Assembly (NCBI GenBank): GCA_010094025.1 | Contig: ML991790.1 | Coordinates: forward strand, 186,001-250,000 | DNA: 64,000 bases | Direction of reading: 5' to 3' | Source of the DNA: Viridothelium virens | Lineage: Eukaryota; Ascomycota; Dothideomycetes; Trypetheliales; Trypetheliaceae | In this document: piece after piece, positions 36,415 through 47,332 of the stretch | How positions within the stretch are numbered: the first letter of the stretch is position 1 | Layout of the letters: each line of letters begins with the position of its first letter | Notes under the pieces: model-generated | Told to the model about the DNA's origin: nothing | What the model saw: the letters and a program-made list of their open reading frames with translations, nothing else | Database searches by the model: none | Program-made: the position numbers and the translations under genes

Positions 36415-37329
36415 TCACCGTCCCTGTGTCGAAGTGTGCGCGTTCCTCTCAAAGTATTCCCACTGCCCTGGTCTTGGCTTTTCCTCCAACTCATCCCATC
36501 TGCATCAATCAGTCGATCAGCATTCCACTTGATTCCACTTGAGAGAGCACACGCGCGGGGAAGAGAGATGTAATCTGCAGGATGAATGCATGCACTGGAT
36601 CGACTCACACTTGCGCCTCGATCATCCTATTGACCAGCATGTGCTCGCCCTCTGCAACTTGGATCACTTCCTCAATCAGGCCTGCGCCAATCTTGGCCTC
36701 CATTTCTTCGATTCTGTGGATGTCAGCACCAATCCTGCCTCACGATGCACTTCCAGCGACTTGGGACTGGACGGGTCTCCCACTACATACTGTGCCTTGG
36801 TCAACTGTGGCTCTGGCTCAATTTCCATATGCCCCGTCGCAGGCTTCTGGGCTTCTTCAGCCAATTTTTGAAACTGTATTGCTCGCTCTTCTTTGGAACG
36901 GGTGCCCTCCAGTTCAGGCTCCTTGTCCTCCGCACCATCCCATTCCTCGATCCGTTCATCTACCTCTCCCTTATGCCGTGACGTGATGAACTGATTGCCA
37001 CCATGAGAATGTAGCATCGCGATACCGTGAGGTCCAGTAAGGTCCTTGTTCTCTTCTAACTGCTTTTTGACCCGCTCTTGCCATGCCTCGTAGCCTTCCG
37101 GTTCCATAGAATCGACAATGCTGAGGCGATGCTTGACCAGCGCTTCTGTAGACTGGCGATAGACAGACGACTCGGGAATGCGCTGCAGCTTGTCAAGCGT
37201 AGAATTGTAGAGATAGCTGAGGGTACCACGCGGCGTTGGATGTGTGAAGAGGCCGGTCAACCCCGTTGGTGTGCCAGTTTCAAGAAATTGTGGCTTCACA
37301 GCTGCGAGTAATCGCACCGCAGGCCTCAT
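36415..37329 (-). CDS. NDUFA5: Complex I 29.9 kDa subunit (NDUFA5/B13 family)
   Basis: Accessory subunit of mitochondrial NADH:ubiquinone oxidoreductase, matrix arm. The start at 37329 gives MRPAVRLLAAVKPQFLETG, then TPTGLTGLFTHPTPRGTLSY, YNSTLDKLQRIPESSVYRQS, TEALVKHRLSIVDSMEPEGY and AWQERVKKQLEENKDLTGPH. The long open frame ends at 36676 with an unlikely tail. Splicing at GCACA|GTATGT to CCACAG gives TKAQIEEMEAKIGAGLIEEV, then IQVAEGEHMLVNRMIEAQV. A second intron (CAAGT|GTGAGT to GATGCAG) gives WDELEEKPRPGQWEYFERN and the stop at 36415-36417. This matches the C-terminus expected for fungal 29.9 kDa subunits, which supports both introns. Confidence 0.93.
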
Positions 37330-37760
37330 ACTGGAGTAGATTCAATGAAGGAGATACGTAGCTGGAGTGTGGGATCGGACGGGGAAACAGCAAAAGAGGG
37401 CAGCTACACAATAGGTACGAACATCGAGTAGCTCCGAACAGGCAGCGCACGTGCCGCTAAGAGATGGGCTTCGGCGCTGCCTCCAGGCCAGACCTTCATG
37501 ATCTCCCAAAGCCAACACGAACCCACGAACCCTCCTTAAAAGTGCTTCAACCCTGCGTCTTATACCCATATATCCGCTGCTCTTGGACTTCTGCTCCTAC
37601 TTCCGAGAAACCACGGAACTTCCTTGGTACTAGCGAAACCCCTACATTTAAACCGGTCCATCACCGGCGCCCTCAGAGCCTGGGTGAGCCTGGGGGAACT
37701 CAAAGGAAACGACGCGGGCCAGGCTTCTCAGCCTAGAGTACCGCTCGCCAGAGAAAGAGC
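37330..37760. promoter_or_regulatory. Divergent promoter, complex I subunit and PDI
   Basis: 430 bp between two head-to-head genes, so it must serve both. A CCACGG-type ER-stress-like core occurs at about 37610 (ACCACGGAAC), but a single short match is weak. No ORF is supported. Confidence 0.4.
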
Positions 37761-40198
37761 ATGAAGTGGTCTTTCTCGAGGGTGCTGCTATGCGCGTCTA
37801 TCCTAACACCTGTTCTTGGCACCCCTGCTGAAAAGGTAGGCGGAACAAAGGATACAAATCAAATAGCCTTAAAACCAGACGATTCGAAAGGCACAACTCT
37901 GAAAGATGGCAAGGATGCGATAGACGAGGGCACATACTTCAATGGCCTACGGGTACCACCCATAACAATGCTGGATGGTGGAACATTTCAGGATGATATC
38001 AAAGATGGCTATTGGTTTGTGGCCTGACGTCCTCATGTACGATGCATTTCTGACAATCTTAGGGTGGTCGAATTCTTCTCTCCTTGGTGTCATCACTGCA
38101 AGGCTCTGGCTCCAATATGGCAGACATTCTACGAATTTTACTACACCTCAAATCCCGTACCGGCAAGCTCCGAAAAACCAAAAGACCTAGAGAGATCTCC
38201 TAACTCGTTCACTCGATACTACGACTTAAGATTTGCGAAGCTTGACTGTGTAGCATTTGGTTCTACATGTGAAGAGATGGGAATAAGCAATTATCCGACC
38301 ATCATATTGTTTCAGGATGGCAAGGAGATTAAGAAAACGATTGGTTTCAATAAACTCCCTTATTTTTCAGAGTGGCTAGAAGGAGCTCTCGAATCAATCA
38401 AGCCCGGTTCAAGACCGAAAAGCGGCCCCAAGCTCCCAGAAGTCGGAGCAAAGAGCGTAGACGAAACCGACGGGGCCACCGGCGATGATACATCGAAGAA
38501 AGACTCTACTAAAGGCGCTGGTGCCGACGACTCAAAAAATGTAAAGACCACTTCGACCTCTGTAGACTCTGATGAGACCGCCACCTCATCCACCAGCACC
38601 ACCAAGAGCACCTCCAAGTCCACCGCCCTCTCAGCCTCTCAACAGACCCCCAACCCCAAGGGCATCTCCGTCCCGCTCTCAGCGCAAAACTTCCAGAAAT
38701 TCGTCACCGCCACCCACGACCCCTGGTTCGTCAAGTTCTACGCGCCGTGGTGCCACCACTGCCAAGCGATGGCGCCCAACTGGGCGGGCATGGCACGAGA
38801 GATGAAAGGCAAGCTCAACATCGGCGAAGTCAACTGCGACATCGAGAAGCGACTGTGCAAAGACGCGCGAGTGCGCGGCTTCCCCACCATCCACTTCTTC
38901 CGGGGCGGCGAGCGGGTCGAGTACGAGGGACTGCGGGGGCTGGGCGACTTCGTGAACTTCGCCAAGAAGGCGGTCGACGTCGGGGCCGGCGTCGTCGACG
39001 TCGACTTCGACGCCTTCCGCGCACTTGAGGAGACCGAGGAGGTCATCTTCCTCTACTTCTACGACCATGCGACTACGTCGGAGGACTTCCAGGCGCTTGA
39101 GCGCCTTGTGTTGAGTCTTGTGGGCCATGCACGTCTGGTCAGGACGAATGATCCGAAGCTTGCGGAGCGCTTCAAGATCTCTACGTGGCCTCGCTTGGTG
39201 GTGAGCCGTGATGGGAAGCCGACGTACTATAATGCGCTGAGCCCGCGCGATATGCGCGACTTCCGGAAGGTGTTGGAATGGATGCAAAGTGTTTGGCTGC
39301 CGATTGTGCCAGAGTTAACGGCGTCAAATGCGCATGAGATAATGGCGGGGAAGCTCGTGGTGCTCGGGATCCTAAGCCGGGATCGTAGTGACGAGTTCAT
39401 CATCGCGAAGCGTGAAATCAAGAACGCGGCTCTGGAGTGGATCGATAAGCAGACACAGGCATTTAATCTCGAGCGCCAGGAGCTGCGTGATGCAAAGCAG
39501 TTGCGCATTGAGGAGGCGGAGGATCGGAACGATCAGCGGGCGTTGCGCAGTGCAAAGCAGATCCGCATCAACATGGACGAGATCAAGCGCAAAGAGGTCG
39601 GCTTCGCCTGGGTCGATGGCGTCTTCTGGGAGCGTTGGATCCGCACGACATACGGGATCGACGTCAAGGACGGCGAGAAAGTCGTCATCAACGACGAAGA
39701 TGTAAGAGTCCCATCCAAGCAGCTCACCTTTCCCTGTCTCGATCTCTTTTTTCCCCTCTCTCCTCCACTCTCTCCTCTTCCTCGTCATCAATCTGCACAG
39801 CATAACTAACCCTTCGCCTCCTCTAGAACCGCCGCTACTGGGATACCACCATCACCGGCAACCCCATCGTACCCAGCCGCACCTCCATCCTCGAGACCCT
39901 CCCCAAACTGATCTCGCACCCCCCGAAGATCCCCCCGAAATCCCACGCCGGCATCCTCGACCACGCCCTCCTCATCCTGCACAACGTCTCCTTCGGCCAC
40001 CCCTGGCTCGCGCTCGGAATCGGCATCGGTGTCACTGTCAGCGTCGTGCTGTTAGGGCGGTCGCGTCTGTGGAGGAAGGGGAGGGGAGGCGGCGGAAGTG
40101 GCGCGTGGGGTCAGGGCGGGCTGTTAAGGCTGGATGGGGAGAAGGGGGGTCTGTTGGGAGGGCTGGGAAATGGAGGGGTTGGAGGAAAGGTAGACTGA
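37761..40198 (+). CDS. Membrane-anchored protein disulfide isomerase, two thioredoxin domains
   Basis: Oxidative folding enzyme of the ER. It has a signal peptide (MKWSFSRVLLCASILTPVLG) and thioredoxin domain 1 with FFSPWCHHCKALAP (C94/C97). A Ser/Thr/Lys-rich linker of about 80 residues follows. Domain 2 has VKFYAPWCHHCQAMAPNW (C315/C318) and the cis-Pro segment RGFPTIHFFRGGERVEYEG. Further domains resemble redox-inactive thioredoxin folds (FKISTWPRLVVSRDG). Then comes a charged helix (RIEEAEDRNDQRALRSAKQ) and a membrane helix (WLALGIGIGVTVSVVLLG) followed by a basic, Gly-rich tail. Two introns: one at GYW|VVEF (38015-38062), one at NDED|NRRYWDTT (about 39702-39826). Reading through the second would give a false stop at 39809. 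CHHC rather than CGHC at both sites is notable. Confidence 0.9.
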
Positions 40199-40967
40199 GG
40201 GGAGTCTGAGATGCTCCGACGTGAGGGAGTTGGTGGTTATGTATCGATTATTTTCTCTCGTCACTTCATGGTGTATACTTTGGATTCCTTTCGAGAGCGA
40301 GAAAGTTCGAGCGAAGCGGTGTATGGCTGGATTCGGGTTCTTTTGCTTCGCCGAGGTTTGGCTGTGGGTGTCTAGCCAGGAACGCGGTGTTTGGGGGATT
40401 GTTATCTGTGGCTTGCCCTTCCATTGACGGATACTGTAAAATAAAAGGGGCCCGTTATGCTCTTGTGTAAGTAGCGGTGCAGAGGTAGTCGAGGATTATG
40501 TCAATTAGTCATGAAAGTCACGCATTCTCGCTCTTGTGGAATTCAAGTGATTGGGAAAACTTCGTTACCCGATCCATTGAATATAGTAGTAGAGCTATTT
40601 TCAGGCCATATATCTCTCCACCAGATATTCGCAGAGTGTCCAGTCGAGGTTTCAGATCTTCAAATGCAACGAGCACGCGGAAAAATAAGAACACATGTGA
40701 TTTGAGAAGTCCATGTAGCACGCAAGCAGATTCGTGATATCATCCCATCCAGCTGTGTCAAGCACTAAGCCAAACCCGACCCAGCACCATTCCGACCTGA
40801 CCTGTTACCATGCCATTCTGCTATATCCCTTTTTGAAAAGAAGTGCCACCTAACGCCGCCACTTGTCGCTCCAGAGACGACCAAAAGTATTTCGGAGGAA
40901 AAAGCCATTCACATTTGTCCGGTCACCGGGCAGAAAGGGTCCTGTCCTTGATCAAAAGGAAACCACT
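40199..40967. other. Convergent intergenic region
   Basis: Between the 3' ends of the PDI (plus) and RING (minus) genes. Short frames only; likely 3' untranslated sequence and terminators. Confidence 0.5.
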
Positions 40968-43900
40968 TCAAGATTGACCATTGTGATCGACGGGTACGAA
41001 AGCAGTGGTGACAATCCCAGCTCGATCTGCATAAAGCAGAATCATATCCCCGTCATCTATGTTTTCCCAGGGAACTGGCGGGTCTCCCCATATGGGGTAC
41101 GATTGCGCAATGGAATGAAAAATCATCTCGGCCACCTCATCCACCTCGCCCGGATCCAAAGGTGGAATGTAAAAAAGATGACCAACGGCCCTTGCTGAGC
41201 TGTCCCATTCCTCTTCTTCATACTCTCCACCTCCATCTTCATCCAGTTCTTCGTATCTTCCGTCTTCATTTGGTTCTTCTACTTCATCTCCTTCTTGCTC
41301 CTAGAATGATGTTAATAGAAAGTCCACTGTAATACGATGACCACTCATCCAACCACTTCTTCAGTATCAACGTCCATCTCGCCTGTCAAAGTCCTCGCAA
41401 GAATGTCCTCGGCCTGCGCGCCAGAAACTGCGGATGATAATTCTGCCGGAGACATGTCGGCTGCCGCTGTTGGAGAATCCTCAGATCCAGACTCAGGATT
41501 GGTGCTCTTCTCATCAACACCCTGACCTCGGCAAAGAGGGCAGGAATTGCGTCCGGTGGTGAGCCACTGAAGATGTGAATTAGCGAGTGCCTTGATAATG
41601 GGACTCAAGCAACAGAGCATCATAAAACATACCTTGTCGATACACTCGCGGTGGAAGAGATGCCCACATTTAACGAGCCTTCTTACGCTTTCCTTGCGTT
41701 CAAATTCGTATTGGCAGACTAGACATCTCTGCTCCGTGTTAAGACTGATGACGTCCGAACCATCATCTGCAACGGCAACGAGTGTGATGGCTTTGCTAGT
41801 GTCCTTAACCTTGGGGACCCCAATAGTGCGGACAGGCTTAGGATCAAGGCCCAACTCTGCTGCCGCAGTGCTCTGCTGCTCGACATCGACCATGTGTACG
41901 TCACCATCAGCATCCTTAATTATATTTTCCCTTTCTGAAGTTGGTTCGACCAGACCAGCTTCCTCTTCTTCCTTCCTGATCTCCTCTTCCACCGACCTCT
42001 GCATCTGTTTTTCGAATTCTCCAGCACGCCTTTCCTTCACTTCTTCAGTCTCCATTGTCTCTGCTCCTCGAATCTCGATTGTGTACAGTCCACCGGCACT
42101 CTCGACGTCGGTCTCGCTCGCAACAGGGGGTTTAGCCGGACCCAGCAACGCACTCAAGAGCAGCATATCTTCATATGTCGGATTCTCGGTGAACAAGCTC
42201 GGAGTCGTGAGGATCGGGTGATTTTCTGGATAGCTACCGCCAAGCACGTAAATGATCCAAGACCGCGATCCGTTTTCAGCGTTACCGTCGCGATTCTCGT
42301 TGCCACTGCCATTTTGACCAGGTGTAGCAGTATTGGCTGAGGAGTTCGCTGCCGAAGTAGAGGATGAAGGATCAGCATTCGTGGAGCGGGAGAACGGGGA
42401 TGAGGGAGGACGTGCGGCTTCTAGCGGCTCGACCACCCCATTGCGTCGTGAAGATCCGGAGCCGAAGCGGGTTGGAAAGTCAGATTCCGAGAGACGACGT
42501 TGACGTGGTGATGAGCGGGCGATGTTTGAGCTTGTAGGTGAGGATGGACTCGATTCTTCGGCTGTGGATGTGAGATTCATGGCGGATGGTGGAGGGCGGT
42601 TGATCAGGGATTCGCGGCGAGATGGCACGCGGGAGTGGGGCGCTGTCGAGGCGGCCGATGCACTGGCAGACTGTGTTGGAGTAGTAGTGCCAGAGGATAC
42701 GGCAGAGAGACCTGGACTTGCAGGGGTAGTGGGTGGAGGGCGAGGCCCGCTCGAAGCCTCAGATATGGTAGACCAAGGTCGATTCCGTTCCGGAGAGCGG
42801 TGATGTCGTTGGTTGTCATAGCTGTTGAGGCCTCCCATCGAAGCTCTTCGACGGTGGCTAAAGCGCGTGCCGTTCTGGGGAGGTCGTAGGACGCCGTCAA
42901 TACTACTAGTGTTTGGGCCAGTAGAGAGAGCGGTGGGAAAGTTGGACAAGGCATCGATGAATGGAGGAATCATTTGCCCGTCATCTCCACCATTTCCACT
43001 TCCTGGAGTGATAGACCGGATACCAACGATGATGATAGGCACCAATCTGCCATCAGGTCCATCGTTACTTCCATCGCCGTTGGTAGATTGGCCACCGTTA
43101 CTACCATTTCGCGCATGCGACATGTTGTCAGTCCTGCCCGTGGCGGTAGTGCTATTCGATGATCCGAATCTGAACATCCGAAAGAAGTTTAAAGGTGCTG
43201 CAGAAGCTCCGTTTGTACCTTCGGCACCTTCTTCCGAGTCATTGCCACTGCCTTGTCTTAGCGCTGACGCAATCCGACCGTTTTGTAATGCCTGTAGAAA
43301 GCCATCGAAAGTTCCATCTTCGCCATCGCCATTTGTATTTCTCGCTTCTGAAGCGGCCCTTGGATTGCCGCCCATAAGCGAAGCCGCGGTGGCTGCAGCC
43401 GCAACCGAGAGTAACCTTGATAACATAGCCGCCTGGTCCTCTCCTCTCCTCAGAGGGGATCGACGCCTGCGAAGTGAATTTGTCACACTGCGTAACCCTC
43501 GGTCTGGTCTCAGTGCTGAGATACGATCCGAGAACATGGAAGGAGGACGGGGGCTATCTCTCTGCTGCGGCGCCCTTTGGGGAATGTCGGCGGGTTGAGA
43601 TGGGGCCGGGTCAAAGTTGAGATCGAGATCAGGGACATCAATGTCCGGTAAGTAGCCGGATATATCACCCTCCTCGAATCCAGAGGCTGTATATTCGAGG
43701 CTTGTTTGAAGCCTCGAGGCCCTTCGGTCTGACGCGTTCGGCCGTCTGAAGCGATCGGGTAGTGATGTAATGGCTGTTCTCACTCGACCCAGCCGCGAAC
43801 GTCTCGAAGACGAGTCCGATGGAGTGACGACTGTTGAAGGGTCTCGTTCTCCTCGAAACTCTGAGAAGGGTCGAGATAGAGGCATGGCACTTAGTGGACG

Positions 43901-44041
43901 GGCACGCGTGAGTGGCTGGCGATCAGGTTCGAGCAGATGCTGAGGCCTCATCGAGTTTGACCGAGACAGGAGGGAGTTGCGATTCCTGCGCCGGGCCGGC
44001 TCAGCCGGAGGCGGGGAAGGAGAGGAATTTGTTTGGCCCAT
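40968..44041 (-). CDS. RING-H2 E3 ubiquitin ligase, large disordered N-terminus
   Basis: Starts MGQTNSSPSPPPAEP; residue 2 Gly suggests possible N-myristoylation. About 750 residues of Ser/Arg/Asn-rich disorder follow (e.g. SRRSRLGRVRTAITSLPDRF), with one ordered block near ENGSRSWIIYVLGGSYPEN. The RING-H2 reads CLVCQYEFERKESVRRL, KCGHLFHRECIDK, then WLTTGRNSCPLCRGQG, with a C3H2C3 ligand order. An intron of 69 nt sits between IDK and WLT. It is a multiple of three and has no stop, so the raw frame reads through it. At the 3' end, splicing GAAGTG|GTTGGA to TTCTAG (53 nt, near 41289-41346) adds EQEGDEVEEPNEDGRYEE and a compact tail ending AFVPVDHNGQS at 40968. Without it the frame stops at 41345. 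Confidence 0.85.
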
Positions 44042-44463
44042 GTCCTCATCTAGATAGATGGAAGATCATGGAGAAGGAAGGAGGATGGGAGATATGGATG
44101 AGTTGCAAGCCTGAGGCTGGCTGGGCCCCGATAGCTGGGTAAGGTTGAGGACCGGGTCACGAGCAAATGCCGGGCCGATGGCGTCTCATCCACTCAGGCC
44201 GCTGGCCACTTGAAACACCCTTCCGCAACTCTGACCACTCTGACAACTCTGACTGCTCTGACTCCAAGCATACGATCCAGGGCGAAATCGGGGAAACGGT
44301 GGCGGAACGTTGTTCATGTTTTCTTATCTGCAGCTTGCCCACCTGGGTCTAATGGCGGTGTGAAGTGATCTGGTCTCTCCGACTTCGCGTTGCAACCCGC
44401 ACATGCGATCTGCAGCACCCTCTTACGCCAAATTCTGCGAGTCTCGACCAGGCAAACATCCAA
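44042..44463. promoter_or_regulatory. Divergent promoter, RING ligase and RRN11
   Basis: About 420 bp between two head-to-head start codons. It includes a four-copy 9-bp tandem repeat (see 44227-44262). The plus-strand frame is open upstream of 44464 to a Met at 44365, but the Met at 44464 (MEPPRETRFF) looks like the true start. Confidence 0.5.
44227..44262. repeat. 4 x 9-bp tandem repeat in promoter
   Basis: Four consecutive units AACTCTGAC, CACTCTGAC, AACTCTGAC, TGCTCTGAC lie between the divergent RING and RRN11 genes. Could be a binding-site array or a simple microsatellite. Confidence 0.7.
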
Positions 44464-46302
44464 ATGGAGCCTCCGAGGGAAACCCGCTTCTTCACCACTA
44501 TCCTCTACAAACAAGGCGACCAATCTCTACACTCCACTCGCTCTGCCAAACCCCCGAAACGCAAACGCACTGGCGATCTAAATCAAGTTGACTTCTCCGG
44601 CCCAGAAGAATCCGAGGCCGAAAACCTCACCACAAACCCAGCCCATGACAGCGCAACCGTCAAACTCCATCCCGCGTACCGAGACCCATTCTACTATCCT
44701 TTCGACACTCGCGAGCACGATGGCCCTACCATCGACATCAACGACCCCCAACAGAGCCGCACAGCCGGTCTCGACCCTTCCGACCCAATCCCGGCCCCTC
44801 CCTTTCCCCACAACTATGGCCCCCGCGGCTCAGAGACACAGATCCACCTCCCTACCCGTTCGCACATCATCTCTGCGCTCGCCTCCATGAAGCCCCCACT
44901 GTACATCCCTGGCGATGAAAAAAGGGCAGGGACGGTCGGGTCGGTTGGCGGCAGGATGGAACATAAGGGGCGGAACCACCACGCGAACGTGCTGACGACC
45001 CTGATGCTGCGGTGTGTACAGGAAGGAGATTGGGAGCGGGCAGGGAGGGCCTGGGGGATGTTGATCAGGACGGCACAGGGGCGGCCGGTGGATGTGAGGA
45101 CGAATGGGATGTGGGGGCTCGGGGCGGAAATTCTATTACAGAGGTCGAAGGAGTTGGTGTATCCGCCTAGCATGAAGACTAAACTGAAGACTCGACGTCG
45201 GGAGAGTAGTGTGGGGACGGAGAGTGAGGAAGGTCAAGGGACAGAGGACGCGTCTGGAAGCGAGAGTGATCGCGAGGATGGCGTGGTGTTGAGGTCAGAG
45301 TCGCAATCAGATGAAGACGAGAGTGAAGAAGAGGAAGACACGAGAGAAGATGGGGAAGACGAGGGGGAAGATGAGGAAGAGCAGGAAGAGCAGGAAGAAG
45401 AGCCCTCTGCAGCACCACAAAGGTTCTTCACTCCTGAAGGCTTCCGCCAAGCCCGTGAATACTACGAACGCCTCATCGTCCAACACCCACAGCTCCGCGC
45501 CGTCCAAAAAGGCATCCTCGCACTAGACTTCTACCCCGCCATGATCAGCCTCTGGGTCTACGAGATCACCGAGCTCAGCCGCCGCCGCAAATGGGAGCTC
45601 AAGCAGTCGTTGCGCCGCCGCCGCCAACAAGAGCATAACGACACCCGTGCCGATCTTGACGACGGCACAGACGACGAAGACGGGCACGAAACAGAATTCA
45701 ATAATAGTGGAGACTCTAACATAGGCTCAGCTCGCCGCCCCTCTCGCCGCGCCACCCGCCGCACCCACCGCCACCACCGCGCCCTCGGCCTCGCCTCCCT
45801 CGCCAGCACCGACCTCCGCGCCGCCCGCCTCCTCGCCGCCCGCCTCGACGAGCTGCTGCTCAGCCCGCCCTCCGACACGAACGCCGCGCTGCTCGAGCTG
45901 CGCGGGCATGTCGCCGTCTGGATCGGGGATTTGCTCGTTGACTCTGTGACGCCGGCTGAGCCGCCACCGCTGTCTCCGTCTTCAGAAGATGAAGAGGAAG
46001 CTTCTGACGGCGCGGATAGCGATGGCGGAGACGTAGGAGAAGAAGAAGAGGATGAGGCGGAGTTGGAGTTGCGCGATCCGGAGACGGTGGAGGCGAGGAG
46101 GGAGGCGAGAAGGGAGGCTAGGGAGGAGGTGGAGGTGGCGAGGGAGTCCTTTTTGAGGGCGAGGGAGGCGGGGGCGTGGTTGGCTGCGAGCGCGTTGGAG
46201 GTGCTGAGGAGGCCGTACCTGGGTGGGAGAGGTGCGCAGGGGAGTAGTCAGGGGAGTGAGGATGGAGGAACTGTCAGTCAGGACGTAGACATGGACGGGT
46301 AG
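44464..46302 (+). CDS. rrn11: RNA polymerase I core-factor subunit RRN11-like
   Basis: Intronless, 612 aa from the Met at 44464. Blocks fitting the RRN11 family: NHHANVLTTLMLRCVQEGDW, ERAGRAWGMLIRTAQGRPVD, VRTNGMWGLGAEILL, then after a long acidic insert EGFRQAREYYERLIVQHP, LALDFYPAMISLWVYEI and LLAARLDELLLSPPSD. These look like TPR-type helical repeats. RRN11 is part of the core factor that recruits RNA polymerase I to the rDNA promoter in the nucleolus. A basic stretch KPPKRKRTGD near the start could serve nuclear import. The central and C-terminal Glu/Asp/Arg-rich stretches are low complexity. The family call is from pattern recognition; other TPR nuclear factors are possible. Confidence 0.65.
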   Translation: MEPPRETRFFTTILYKQGDQSLHSTRSAKPPKRKRTGDLNQVDFSGPEESEAENLTTNPAHDSATVKLHPAYRDPFYYPFDTREHDGPTIDINDPQQSRTAGLDPSDPIPAPPFPHNYGPRGSETQIHLPTRSHIISALASMKPPLYIPGDEKRAGTVGSVGGRMEHKGRNHHANVLTTLMLRCVQEGDWERAGRAWGMLIRTAQGRPVDVRTNGMWGLGAEILLQRSKELVYPPSMKTKLKTRRRESSVGTESEEGQGTEDASGSESDREDGVVLRSESQSDEDESEEEEDTREDGEDEGEDEEEQEEQEEEPSAAPQRFFTPEGFRQAREYYERLIVQHPQLRAVQKGILALDFYPAMISLWVYEITELSRRRKWELKQSLRRRRQQEHNDTRADLDDGTDDEDGHETEFNNSGDSNIGSARRPSRRATRRTHRHHRALGLASLASTDLRAARLLAARLDELLLSPPSDTNAALLELRGHVAVWIGDLLVDSVTPAEPPPLSPSSEDEEEASDGADSDGGDVGEEEEDEAELELRDPETVEARREARREAREEVEVARESFLRAREAGAWLAASALEVLRRPYLGGRGAQGSSQGSEDGGTVSQDVDMDG

Positions 46303-47332
46303 GTGCAAAGGAAGTGTAGAGTGTAAGTTTGATTCTGTGATACCCAATCGTAGTCTGTCTCCCATGAGGGTGCGTCAGTAGTCAGTTAAGTCTTGGTGAG
46401 TCTCGATGTGAGGTGATGTAAGATATGCGCTCGGTAAGCTGAGAAATCCCTCTGTCTTTTGTCGTAAATCATGAGACTAGTAATACAGAGTCGAATATAT
46501 ACACGCATCATCTGGCCGAAAGCTGGCTGTACGGGGGGAGGAGCGCGCACGCATCTGTTACCTGTGGAAGTGACGTAAAAAGAGAAGAGGGGAAAAGATG
46601 CGTACATGAATCGAAATGAAAAGAGAGACAAGCAGAAACGTATCGATGTACATGGAAACTGGCAGAGTGTACCATAATTTAGGTCCGCCCAAGAAAGCTT
46701 TTGTATCCCGAGAAAGCATATCAAAAGGTTGTAAGCTTGAGTACGATGAGCCACGGGAAGTTGAAAATGATTGTACCAAAAAGGTGAAGTTCCGGTATAT
46801 GCAGAGAAAGCGCTCAAGTCAGGCCAGCCCAAAGAGTTGAGAAGACTGAATGGCAAAAATCGCTCCGACCCTGTATCATGCGTCAAGACAGACTTGGAAG
46901 CCTTTTCCTGGGTATCTTGCAAATCTAACGGCTGTGTTCAATCCCGTAGCTCCAATGCGCCATTTCTTTTTTAATTTCCTCACATGTGCCAATACCCTTG
47001 GTTTCAGAGGATGTTTGTCCATCCTAGGTGTGCGTAGTTGTATCAATGTTGCTGTTGATGTATGTGATTTCGTAGCCGGTGACCGGAATGCGGATGTTCC
47101 TTGCGATGGTGCAGCGAGTTTGAACGGTTCGGGTGAGTGAGCCGTTCGTGCTTGCGACATCAGCTGGCATGGTGGTCTCGTTCCTGTTTCACCGAAAAAG
47201 CCTCGTCCACGGGAGTGACGGGGACGGGAGACAGGGTAACAGGGTTCGGCACCCTCACACGGAGGTAGCTCCGTCCCCACCAACTCCACTACGTCCTGTC
47301 ACCACAGTTCAGTACCACAGTGCCGCCCAACC
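46303..47332. other. Convergent intergenic region, 1 kb
   Basis: Lies between the 3' ends of rrn11 (plus) and the Zn2Cys6 gene (minus). Both strands show short frames (e.g. 46876-47289 minus) with no motif. Presumably 3' untranslated sequence. Confidence 0.5.

Noticed and set aside
46876-47289. 137-aa minus-strand ORF
   Set aside because: No motif and no splice support; it sits in the convergent 3' region between two genes.
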